NCBI GenBank assembly: GCA_002425935.1
Contig: DINE01000006.1
Location: forward strand, 67,529-103,401
Origin: Bacteroidales bacterium UBA5548
Lineage (GTDB): Bacteria > Bacteroidota > Bacteroidia > Bacteroidales > UBA932
Length of the DNA stretch: 35,873 nucleotides
Reading direction: 5' to 3'
Shown: piece after piece, positions 16,076 through 22,019 of the stretch
Layout: every line of letters starts with the position of its first letter
Numbering within the stretch: the stretch's first letter is position 1
Translations under genes and position numbers: made by a program
Notes under the pieces: model-generated
What the model was told of the DNA's origin: nothing
The model's input: the letters and a program-made list of their open reading frames with translations, nothing else
The model's database searches: none

Positions 16076-16723
16076 ATGAACAACATTGGCGAAAAAAAAT
16101 ATAAGCTCTCAGTTATTGTTGCCGTAGCAGAAAACAACGCAATTGGCAAAGATAACCGATTGCTGTGGCACATCTCAGAAGATCTTAAATACTTTAAACG
16201 CATCACAAACGGATCTCCGGTAATAATGGGCCATAAAACATGGCTCTCAATTGGCAAGCCACTTCCCGGCAGACGAAATATTGTGCTTAGCAGGTCACTC
16301 TGCCAGTCATCTGACAAGACTCTTGACAGTAATTTTGACAAGTCATCTGACAAGTCACAAGACACTCAAATTGACAAAGCGCATGACTTAGCTGTTGCCA
16401 AAACCACCGGAAGTTCGCAAGCAGAGTACCGGTACTTAATCCCAGGAGCAGAACTCTACGCCTCACTTGAAGAGGCATTGAACGATATTCACCCCTTAGA
16501 TTCCGGTGAAGCTTTTATTATCGGAGGCGGGGAGGTTTACAAACAGGCCCTTCCTATAGCGGACAAACTTTATCTTACAAAAGTCCATGTAACTGTAAAT
16601 GATGCCGATACCTTCTTTCCGGAGATCGACCCTACGAAGTGGCGCGAAACTTCCCGCGAATCCCACCACCGTGGCGAGCGCTTCGAACACCCATTCGAAT
16701 TTATTGTTTACGATAGATTTTAA
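16076..16723 (+). CDS. folA: Dihydrofolate reductase with a ~40-residue low-complexity insertion
   Basis: DHFR reduces dihydrofolate to tetrahydrofolate with NADPH, here beside thyA. Core motifs are present: LSVIVAVAENNAIGKDNRLLWHISEDLKYFKRIT (residues ~11-44, with IG.DN.L and W.I..D), VIMGHKTWLSIGKPLPGRRNIVLSR (49-73), EAFIIGGGEVYKQALPIADKLYLTKV (145-170) and a C-terminal FEFIVYDRF. The protein is 215 aa against about 160-170 for usual bacterial DHFRs. The excess is residues ~75-118, rich in Ser, Asp and Lys, inserted between the strand ending NIVLSR and the LIPGAELYASLEEAL helix. DNA repeats underlie it (16305-16354). The insertion falls in a surface loop region, so activity is probably kept. 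Confidence 0.95.
   Translation: MNNIGEKKYKLSVIVAVAENNAIGKDNRLLWHISEDLKYFKRITNGSPVIMGHKTWLSIGKPLPGRRNIVLSRSLCQSSDKTLDSNFDKSSDKSQDTQIDKAHDLAVAKTTGSSQAEYRYLIPGAELYASLEEALNDIHPLDSGEAFIIGGGEVYKQALPIADKLYLTKVHVTVNDADTFFPEIDPTKWRETSRESHHRGERFEHPFEFIVYDRF
16305..16354 (+). repeat. folA: Direct repeats inside folA
   Basis: AGTCATCTGACAAG occurs at 16305-16318 and again at 16341-16354, an exact 14-bp repeat with a 36-nt (12-codon) period. Around it, the word TGACA with a following AG or A recurs five times between 16311 and 16370. The period keeps the reading frame, so the insertion probably grew by in-frame slippage or duplication. Confidence 0.7.
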
Positions 16724-16865
16724 GTCTTGTCGTAAGTGCCATAATATTAGTATCCTACAAAGTCGGCTATCTCGAAATCAAACAGATCAAATTTGCAACC
16801 AATTAATTATCTGACATTTATCAAGACACTTAAAATTTAAAAACTCCTACTCCTGATATATTTCT
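16724..16865. other. Noncoding stretch downstream of folA
   Basis: AT-rich sequence with stops in all frames. AAGTCTTG just after the folA stop has a loose inverted partner CAAGACACTT about 80 nt on. I see no clear terminator with a T-run and no gene. Confidence 0.4.
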
Positions 16866-16978
16866 CAACCTACCACTCTTTTCCTTTCCTTTCCCTTCTC
16901 TTCCCATCTCTTACCTTACCTTCTCACTCTTCTTCTTGCATTCCTCTAACTCCTCTCATTCCTCTAACTCTTTTCACT

Positions 16979-17093
16979 CTCCTCGCATTCCTCTAACTCT
17001 TTTCACTCTTCACACACTTTTCTCTCTCCTCGCATTCCTCTCACTCTTTTCACTCTTCACACACTTTTCTCTCTCCTCGCATTCCTCTAACTC
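16979..17093 (+). repeat. 47-bp tandem repeat, two full copies plus a partial third
   Basis: Copy 1 is 16979-17025 and copy 2 is 17026-17072; they differ at one base (TCTAACTC versus TCTCACTC). A third copy begins at 17073 and matches for 21 nt. A partial copy also precedes the array, near 16957-16978. Near-identity of adjacent copies suggests recent duplication. Confidence 0.85.
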
Positions 17094-17147
17094 CTCTCTT
17101 TCATCACATTCCTCTAACTTCTCTCTTTCATCACATTCCTCTAACTC
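17094..17147 (+). repeat. 27-bp tandem repeat, two copies
   Basis: 17094-17120 and 17121-17147 both begin CTCTCTTTCATCACATTCC and differ only at the last base. They continue directly from the 47-bp array. Confidence 0.85.
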
Positions 17148-17572
17148 CTCCTACCCCTCTCAATCCATACATTCCCCTCTATATTCTCATCTAACCTCTC
17201 GCACTCTTCTCTTCTCGCATTTCTTCCGATCTCTCCCATTTCTCGCATCTCTTCCTATCTCTCCCCATCTCTTCCATCTCTTACATTTCTCGCGTCTCTT
17301 CCGATCTCTCCCCATCTCTACCCTTTCTCGCATTCTTCCAACTCCCCACTACCTTCTCATCAAATTCCTCTCGTTCCCAACCTTCACACTTTTTATTTTA
17401 CAAGCTCCTTTACTTTACGCACCTCTTTACTTTACCCCACTTTACAACAAAAAAGAGATTAACAACGACTGTCAGCTTTGTTTGAATAAGAAATATTTTC
17501 CCGCGTTGAACAAACGGGAGGAGTTTTCTGTTATTATCCCTAAACGAAATTCTTTTACAAAAGAGATTTAAT

Positions 17573-18292
17573 ATGAGAAATATAATTGCAGCGGTTCTTT
17601 TAATTGCTCTGCCGTTAGTTGCAGGGGCAGAAAACCGCACATTGGAAAACTATTCAAAAACACAAAAGAGTATGAAAACATTAAATAAATTCGAATTTCC
17701 GGAACTTCCTTACGCTTACGATGCATTAGAACCATTCATTGACAAAATGACAATGGAGATTCACTACAGCAGACACCACAAAGCCTATTTCGACAACTTT
17801 GTAGCAGCTATAAAGGGTACAGAGATGGAGTCTAAAACCATTGAGGAGATTTTTGCAAATATGAGTAAATACCCTGCAGCTGTCAGGAATAATGGCGGAG
17901 GATTTTACAATCACGTTATTTACTGGGAGAACATGAAGGTAAATGGAGGTAAACCTTCTGCTAAACTAGAGGCTGCTATCGTTAAGAAGTTCGGGTCGAT
18001 GGATGAGTTCAAGAAGCAATTCTCCGATGCCGGTAAGACTCGCTTTGGCAGTGGCTGGGCATGGCTGAGCGTTGACGAGAAGGGCGAACTGTTTGTCTCT
18101 TCAACCCCTAACCAGGACAACCCGCTGATGGATGTCGCAGATAAGAGAGGTACTCCGGTTCTGGGTATGGATGTGTGGGAACATGCTTACTACCTGAAAT
18201 ACCAGAACAAGCGCCCGGACTACATTGAGGCTTTCTGGAGTGTTATCAACTGGGATGTGGTTTCTAAGCGTTACGATGCATTGGTGAAGTAA
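17573..18292 (+). CDS. Superoxide dismutase (Fe/Mn family) with N-terminal signal peptide
   Basis: It converts superoxide to oxygen and hydrogen peroxide. The enzyme core starts near residue 40 with FEFPELPYAYDALEPFID. Metal ligands by alignment to E. coli SodA are H64 (MEIHYSRHH), H114 (GGGFYNHVIYW), D200 and H204 (DVWEHAYYLKYQNKRPDY). Gly in GGGFYNH and Q181 in NQDNPL are the Mn-type outer-sphere pattern, so Mn or cambialistic use is likely. The first 20 residues, MRNIIAAVLLIALPLVAGAE, form a signal peptide, suggesting a periplasmic enzyme. An internal Met34 (17672) would give a cytoplasmic form of usual length. A strong terminator follows at 18344-18388. Confidence 0.95.
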   Translation: MRNIIAAVLLIALPLVAGAENRTLENYSKTQKSMKTLNKFEFPELPYAYDALEPFIDKMTMEIHYSRHHKAYFDNFVAAIKGTEMESKTIEEIFANMSKYPAAVRNNGGGFYNHVIYWENMKVNGGKPSAKLEAAIVKKFGSMDEFKKQFSDAGKTRFGSGWAWLSVDEKGELFVSSTPNQDNPLMDVADKRGTPVLGMDVWEHAYYLKYQNKRPDYIEAFWSVINWDVVSKRYDALVK

Positions 18293-18434
18293 ATCTCCGC
18301 GCCACTTTTGTTCAACGCATTGTTATTTAGACACTTGCAAAATAGACTTTAACGAGACTAAAGGTAATCTCGTTGAAGTCTTTTTTTTAATTAATTGCTA
18401 AACAGACACATAAGCAAAAGTGGCGCGGAGATTT
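18291..18434. repeat. 20-bp perfect inverted repeat flanking the sod terminator
   Basis: AAATCTCCGCGCCACTTTTG at 18291-18310 is exactly reverse-complemented by CAAAAGTGGCGCGGAGATTT at 18415-18434. The left arm overlaps the sod stop codon. The 104-nt interior contains the terminator hairpin. The layout resembles a small MITE-like or REP-like element of 144 bp, but no target-site duplication is visible. Confidence 0.7.
18344..18388 (+). terminator. Rho-independent terminator of the superoxide dismutase gene
   Basis: AGACTTTAACGAGA (18344-18357) pairs with TCTCGTTGAAGTCT (18368-18381) as a 14-bp stem with one T-G wobble and a 10-nt loop. A run of eight T's (18381-18388) follows. It lies about 50 nt after the sod stop. 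Confidence 0.93.
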
Positions 18435-18608
18435 TGCGTAGTGTGTGCTGGCGCGGTGTGTGGCACAACACAGGGCAAGGAGCAATGAGGCGTGTAGAGC
18501 AGCAGGTGGGGCTTTGCAGTATGAGGCCTGATAGTAGCGGAGAGTCTGCTACAAAGCGGATGGCGGGCGCGGAGATTTTGCGTGGTATGTGCTGGCGAGG
18601 AGTGTGGC
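18421..18608. repeat. 44-bp imperfect direct repeat, GC-rich, 144 nt apart
   Basis: 18421-18464 and 18565-18608 both contain GGCGCGGAGATTTTGCGT followed by a TGTGCTGGCG...GTGTGGC tail, with about six mismatches. A further short echo, GGCGAGGAGATTT, ends at about 18618. The first copy shares its start with the right arm of the 20-bp inverted repeat. The region is G-rich on the plus strand, unlike neighbouring intergenic DNA. An open frame across 18395-18706 has no recognisable product and overlaps the flavoenzyme gene, so I do not call it. Confidence 0.7.
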
Positions 18609-18616
18609 GAGGAGAT

Positions 18617-19528
18617 TTACCGTGTGAGATCGGCAAAGATGTCGGCGACGGTTTCGGGGTGGCGAATCATGGTGGCGGCCTGACCGATTTCAAGTTCGCC
18701 CTGTGAGAGGTCGCCTTCGAAGATGCCTCGTTTGGCACGTCCCTTTCCAAGTAGTTCGCGAAGTTCTTCGGCAGATGCTCCACGATTTTCGGCCTCTGCT
18801 ACTGCCTTTGAAAAGTCGTTTTCGACCAGTCTGGCCGGAGCAAGTTTTTTAAGAAGAAGGCGCGTTCCCCCTTCCGGCAGGCCGCGGCAATACTCTTTAA
18901 ATGATTCGTGGGCAGAACTTTCACTGCACAATGCAAAGCGTGTTCCTATCTGAACCCCGTCTGCTCCCAGAACAAAGGCAGCATTATAGCTTGCACGTGA
19001 CGACACCCCGCCGGCAGCAATCAGCGGTATTGAGATTGCTTCCCGAACTGCAGGAATCAGGCAGAAAGTTGTGGTCTCCTCCCTTCCGTTATGACCGCCG
19101 GCCTCAAAGCCCTCGGCCACCACAGCATCAACTCCCGCCTCCTGACACTTAACGGCAAATGCAGAACTTGAAACCACATGAGCAACAACCACTCCCCGCT
19201 CCTTCAGGAACGGAGTCCACTTTTTGGGGCTCCCGGCCGAGGTAAATACAATAGGTACCTTCTCCTCTTCAATTATATTCATAATCTCCTCTATCTGAGG
19301 ATAAAGCAACGGAACATTAACCCCAAACGTACGCCCCGGTATAAGCGCCTCCCTGCAACTACGAATATGGTGCCTGAGATTGTCCGGATGCATTGATCCC
19401 GCTCCAATCAGGCCAAGCCCTCCTGCGTTACTCACTGCCGATGCCAGCCTCCATCCGCTGCACCAGACCATACCTCCCTGAATAATGGGAAATTCAATCC
19501 CAAAAAGTTTGCAAATTCTGTTTTCCAT
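18617..19528 (-). CDS. FabK / nitronate monooxygenase-like FMN enzyme
   Basis: The 303-aa protein shows the NMO/FabK TIM-barrel pattern: FGIEFPIIQGGMVW near residue 10 and SNAGGLGLIGAGS (33-45). These are followed by RTFGVNVPLL, PIVFTSAGSPKKW and AVVAEGFEAGGHNG, the FMN-phosphate and catalytic-His loop. Near residue 165 come IPLIAAGGVSS and LGADGVQIGTRFALCSES. FabK proteins are FMN-dependent enoyl-ACP reductases of fatty-acid synthesis, while nitronate monooxygenases share the same fold. The EGFEAGGHNG loop and the length fit the FabK side slightly better, but sequence alone does not decide. It is convergent with sod and divergent from the transporter gene. Its -7 box at 19536-19543 leaves almost no leader. 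Confidence 0.85.
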   Translation of the reverse strand: MENRICKLFGIEFPIIQGGMVWCSGWRLASAVSNAGGLGLIGAGSMHPDNLRHHIRSCREALIPGRTFGVNVPLLYPQIEEIMNIIEEEKVPIVFTSAGSPKKWTPFLKERGVVVAHVVSSSAFAVKCQEAGVDAVVAEGFEAGGHNGREETTTFCLIPAVREAISIPLIAAGGVSSRASYNAAFVLGADGVQIGTRFALCSESSAHESFKEYCRGLPEGGTRLLLKKLAPARLVENDFSKAVAEAENRGASAEELRELLGKGRAKRGIFEGDLSQGELEIGQAATMIRHPETVADIFADLTR

Positions 19529-19535
19529 AACACCA

Positions 19536-19543
19536 CAAAAATA
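19536..19543 (-). promoter_or_regulatory. -7 box for the FabK-like gene
   Basis: The minus strand reads TATTTTTG, a full TAnnTTTG match, 8 nt before the ATG at 19528. The transcript would have a leader of only a few nucleotides. Confidence 0.4.
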
Positions 19544-19564
19544 ATGATAAAACCAGCATTTATT

Positions 19565-19572
19565 TATCTTTG
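19565..19572 (+). promoter_or_regulatory. -7 box for the NSS transporter gene
   Basis: TATCTTTG matches TAnnTTTG and lies 17 nt before the ATG at 19589. It faces away from the minus-strand box 21 nt to the left, forming a compact divergent promoter pair. Confidence 0.45.
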
Positions 19573-19588
19573 TGTTAAAACTTAAATT

Positions 19589-20938
19589 ATGGCAAACATA
19601 GAAAGAGACGGCTTTGGAAGCCGGTTCGGAGTTCTGGTGGCAGTGGCCGGTTCGGCAGTAGGTCTCGGAAATTTATGGAGGTTCCCCTATTTGGTTGGAA
19701 ATAACGGAGGTGCAGCATTCATAATCCTTTATCTTACCTTTGTAATTCTGCTCTGTTTGCCGATTATGTTTTCTGAGTTTATTATTGGAAGGAGAACCCA
19801 ATCAAATGCGTTCGGAGCAATTAAGAAAATAGCACCCAAATCGGGTTGGCTTTCGATAGGAGTGATAAGTGTTGTAGCATCAATTTGCATTATGTCTTTC
19901 TACAGCGTCGTTGGGGGATGGACACTGGAGTATATTTTTAAGTCGTTCTCTCCGAACTTTCTCACATCTGACAGCTCATCGCTTGCAAACCAGTTTTCAG
20001 GCTTTTCTCAGTCATCTTTTATGCCTGTTGCAATGCACCTTCTGTTTTTGGCTCTTTCGGCCCTGATTGTTGTTGCAGGGGTTAAAAACGGAATTGAGAA
20101 GTACTCAAAAATATTAATGCCAATTCTTTTTGTACTGGTATTGTTGCTTGCAATAAGATCTCTGACGCTCGACGGCTCGGGTGCAGGCGTTAGGTTCCTT
20201 CTGTACCCCGATTTTTCAAAAATTACAGGAGAGACAATGCTTGCGGCACTAGGTCAGGCATTTTTCTCGCTCAGTTTGGGAATGGGCTGTATAATAACTT
20301 ATGGTTCATACGTAAACAAAAAAGAGAATCTGTTTAAGATTTCGTTTATGTCAGCTGCCGCCGATACGGGGTTTGCAATCCTCGCCGGTCTTGCGGTAAT
20401 GCCGGCTGTTTTCGCATTCGGAATCTCGCCGGGACAGGGGCCAAGTCTTGTATTCATAACTCTCCCTCAGATTTTTGCACAGATGCCGTTTGGCAACCTA
20501 ATTTCAATAGCATTCTTCTTTATACTAATGATTGCAGCAATAACATCTGCAATATCCCTTCTGGAGGTAGTAGTTGCCTACTTCACCGAAGAGATTAAGA
20601 TGAGCCGGAAAACAGCCGTTATAATTACATTCCTTATTATCGGACTCTTTGGAACATTCAGCTCCCTTTCACAAGGCCCGCTTAAAGATGTCACAATTTT
20701 CGGAAAGACATTCTTCGATCTCTTTGACTACGCCTCTTCAAACGTGCTTCTTCCGGTTGGAGGTCTGCTCGTTGTGCTGTTCGTAGGATGGAGAATGAAG
20801 AGGGCAGATGTTCTGGATGAACTTACCAGCGGAGGGACTGTCGCTTTAAGAAAGTCCCTCTTTAGTGGGATTATGCTGGTAATTAAATTTTTAGCACCAA
20901 TTGCTATCTCAATAGTTCTGCTGAACAGTATTTTTTAA
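19589..20938 (+). CDS. Neurotransmitter:sodium symporter (NSS/SNF) family transporter
   Basis: The 449-aa protein is an inner-membrane Na+-coupled transporter, probably for amino acids as in LeuT, MhsT and TnaT. The N terminus carries the family signature FGSRFGVLVAVAGSAVGLGN followed by LWRFPYLVGNNGGAAF, the unwound TM1 with Na+ and substrate contacts. About eleven hydrophobic segments follow, including AFFSLSLGMGCIITYGSY of TM6 and ISIAFFFILMIAAITSAISL of TM8. Bacterial NSS proteins with 11 rather than 12 TMs are about this length. Substrate cannot be assigned from sequence. It ends 14 nt from the convergent 152-aa gene, with no clear terminator between them. Confidence 0.93.
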   Translation: MANIERDGFGSRFGVLVAVAGSAVGLGNLWRFPYLVGNNGGAAFIILYLTFVILLCLPIMFSEFIIGRRTQSNAFGAIKKIAPKSGWLSIGVISVVASICIMSFYSVVGGWTLEYIFKSFSPNFLTSDSSSLANQFSGFSQSSFMPVAMHLLFLALSALIVVAGVKNGIEKYSKILMPILFVLVLLLAIRSLTLDGSGAGVRFLLYPDFSKITGETMLAALGQAFFSLSLGMGCIITYGSYVNKKENLFKISFMSAAADTGFAILAGLAVMPAVFAFGISPGQGPSLVFITLPQIFAQMPFGNLISIAFFFILMIAAITSAISLLEVVVAYFTEEIKMSRKTAVIITFLIIGLFGTFSSLSQGPLKDVTIFGKTFFDLFDYASSNVLLPVGGLLVVLFVGWRMKRADVLDELTSGGTVALRKSLFSGIMLVIKFLAPIAISIVLLNSIF

Positions 20939-20952
20939 TACTGCCTGAGATT

Positions 20953-21411
20953 TTAACGTTGACAACGCTTTAGATACCTTGCCAGTTTTTTAACCTTTGG
21001 CCCTGAAAACTCTATTTGCTCTCCAACTTGTTCATATTTATGAGGAACAAACTGGAGGATTGTGGCAGTTGCAAAGCTCTCATCCTTTGCCATTACAATA
21101 TCGAGTCTGCCACTGCCGTTATCGCTAAAATAGAGCACAAGCGAATTGTCGCCAAGCTCTCCGCGAAGCACATTCTCTAGAGCACTCTTACTCTCTCTGT
21201 CAAAATAAAAGGACTCCCTTTTAACAGGGCTCCCTGTAACGACATACACCTCCTGCTTATTTTTAAAAATGTAAATAAGGGCAGCAGCAATAAAGACAAT
21301 TACAGAAGTAGAGTAATCCTTTAAAATGAGTGCAACACCCGATACGGTAACAAGCGAAAGTGCGAGGATAAGAATTTTTATATTTAATCTTTTTACTATT
21401 TGATTTTCCAT
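20953..21411 (-). CDS. Small membrane protein of unknown function (152 aa)
   Basis: Two hydrophobic segments occur at residues ~12-28 (ILILALSLVTVSGVALI) and ~33-48 (TSVIVFIAAALIYIF). A cytoplasmic-type soluble tail follows (50-152) with YFDRESKSALENVL, NSLVLYFSDNGSGRLDIVMAKD and a basic end, KKLARYLKRCQR. I recognise no family. It may be monocistronic: the preceding gene ends 125 nt upstream, and that gap holds two short inverted repeats, GCGGTTACC with GGTAAGCCGC (21464-21495 region) and CTCCGG with CCGGAG (21495-21515), but no TAnnTTTG box. Real gene status is supported by length, start ATG and coding-like composition. Confidence 0.65.
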   Translation of the reverse strand: MENQIVKRLNIKILILALSLVTVSGVALILKDYSTSVIVFIAAALIYIFKNKQEVYVVTGSPVKRESFYFDRESKSALENVLRGELGDNSLVLYFSDNGSGRLDIVMAKDESFATATILQFVPHKYEQVGEQIEFSGPKVKKLARYLKRCQR

Positions 21412-21536
21412 GATATATCTGTTTTAAGGGTAATTTTAGATTGAGCTGAACAGGCATTATACGGCGGTTACCGGCTGTACAAACAGGTAAGCCGCTCCGG
21501 AAATGCAGTCCGGAGTTAAAATAAAAACAGATATGG

Positions 21537-21959
21537 CTAAATAATTATCTCCCTGAGCCTGTATACGAACAGGCTATTACTGTTTGAGAATATCTGAATA
21601 AGGCTCTCGCTTTTGCTTTTCACCGAATGGGTAAAGAACCTTTTTAGTGAGTTTTCCCGAATTGCAGAGTACTGAACAGTTTTGCCAAGACGAAAATTGA
21701 TTCCTGAATTACTCCACGGAGAGTTGCTGCGGGCAGAAACTCCCGGAAGCGAAACTGACCCATCCTGAACAATTGCAGAGAAAGGAGATGCTTCTGCCTC
21801 CGAAAAAGAGAATCCGTTAAGAGCAGCGTGTTTATCCGTTTTGGGATTATCAGGAGAGCTGCGAAAATGCCCCGCAGAGCCGGCAAGCAGAAGGCACACC
21901 AGCAATGCAGGAATTAATGTCCGCAAAAACTTATTTTTTATCTCCTTTAATCTGTCCAA
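21537..21959 (-). CDS. Exported protein of unknown function (140 aa, TTG start)
   Basis: The frame opens with TTG at 21959 after an in-frame TAA three codons upstream; no ATG exists anywhere in the frame. The N terminus MDRLKEIKNKFLRTLIPALLVCLLLAGSAGH is a basic stretch followed by a hydrophobic segment, so it is membrane-anchored or exported. The rest is Ser/Asn-rich (SFSEAEASPFSAIVQD, ARSNSPWSNSGINFRLG) with a basic C-terminal half. No family is recognised. A full -7 box sits 52 nt upstream inside the end of the YfhO gene, supporting expression. Presence of many Ser residues and lack of a known domain leave some doubt that it is conserved. Confidence 0.5.
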   Translation of the reverse strand: MDRLKEIKNKFLRTLIPALLVCLLLAGSAGHFRSSPDNPKTDKHAALNGFSFSEAEASPFSAIVQDGSVSLPGVSARSNSPWSNSGINFRLGKTVQYSAIRENSLKRFFTHSVKSKSESLIQIFSNSNSLFVYRLREIII

Positions 21960-22010
21960 CTTAATTTATTATTTGTCAGGAAGCTCTTCTCTTTACTCTC
22001 AATTTTCGTG

Positions 22011-22018
22011 CAAAATTA
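22011..22018 (-). promoter_or_regulatory. -7 box for the 140-aa exported protein
   Basis: The minus strand reads TAATTTTG, a full TAnnTTTG match, lying just past the YfhO stop codon and 52 nt before the TTG start at 21959. The implied leader is about 48 nt. A -33 element at normal spacing is not clear. Confidence 0.4.
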
Positions 22019-22019
22019 G

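Larger units (their letters stand above)
16866..17392 (+). repeat. Polypyrimidine tract made of degenerate tandem repeats
   Basis: For about 0.53 kb the plus strand is almost only C and T, broken by isolated A or G in recurring words such as TCGCATT, CTCTAACTC, CACTCTT and CCGATCTCTCCC. At least two repeat periods are visible: 47 bp (16979-17072, and again between the TTTCTCGC words at 17239 and 17286) and 27 bp (17094-17147). A long open frame (16936-17571) exists on the plus strand, but its product is a Ser/Leu/Phe/His low-complexity string. The absence of stops follows from the lack of purines, so I do not call it a gene. The tract separates folA from the superoxide dismutase gene. Confidence 0.8.

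Noticed and set aside
16287..16478. Minus-strand open frame inside folA
   Set aside because: It mirrors the repeat insertion (Cys/Gln-rich) and has no start or family support.
16979..17330. Regular spacing of repeats that could suggest a CRISPR-like array
   Set aside because: Copies are directly adjacent with no unique spacers, repeat lengths vary (27, 28, 38, 47 bp), and there are no cas genes.
16936..17571. Long open frame encoding a Ser/Leu/Phe/His-rich 211-aa protein
   Set aside because: It lies in the pyrimidine repeat tract, where lack of purines removes stop codons by default. The product is low complexity with no domain and no clear start signal.
18395..18706. 103-aa open frame on plus across the GC-rich repeats
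   Set aside because: It is built from the direct repeats, overlaps the FabK-like gene on the other strand and has no recognisable motif.
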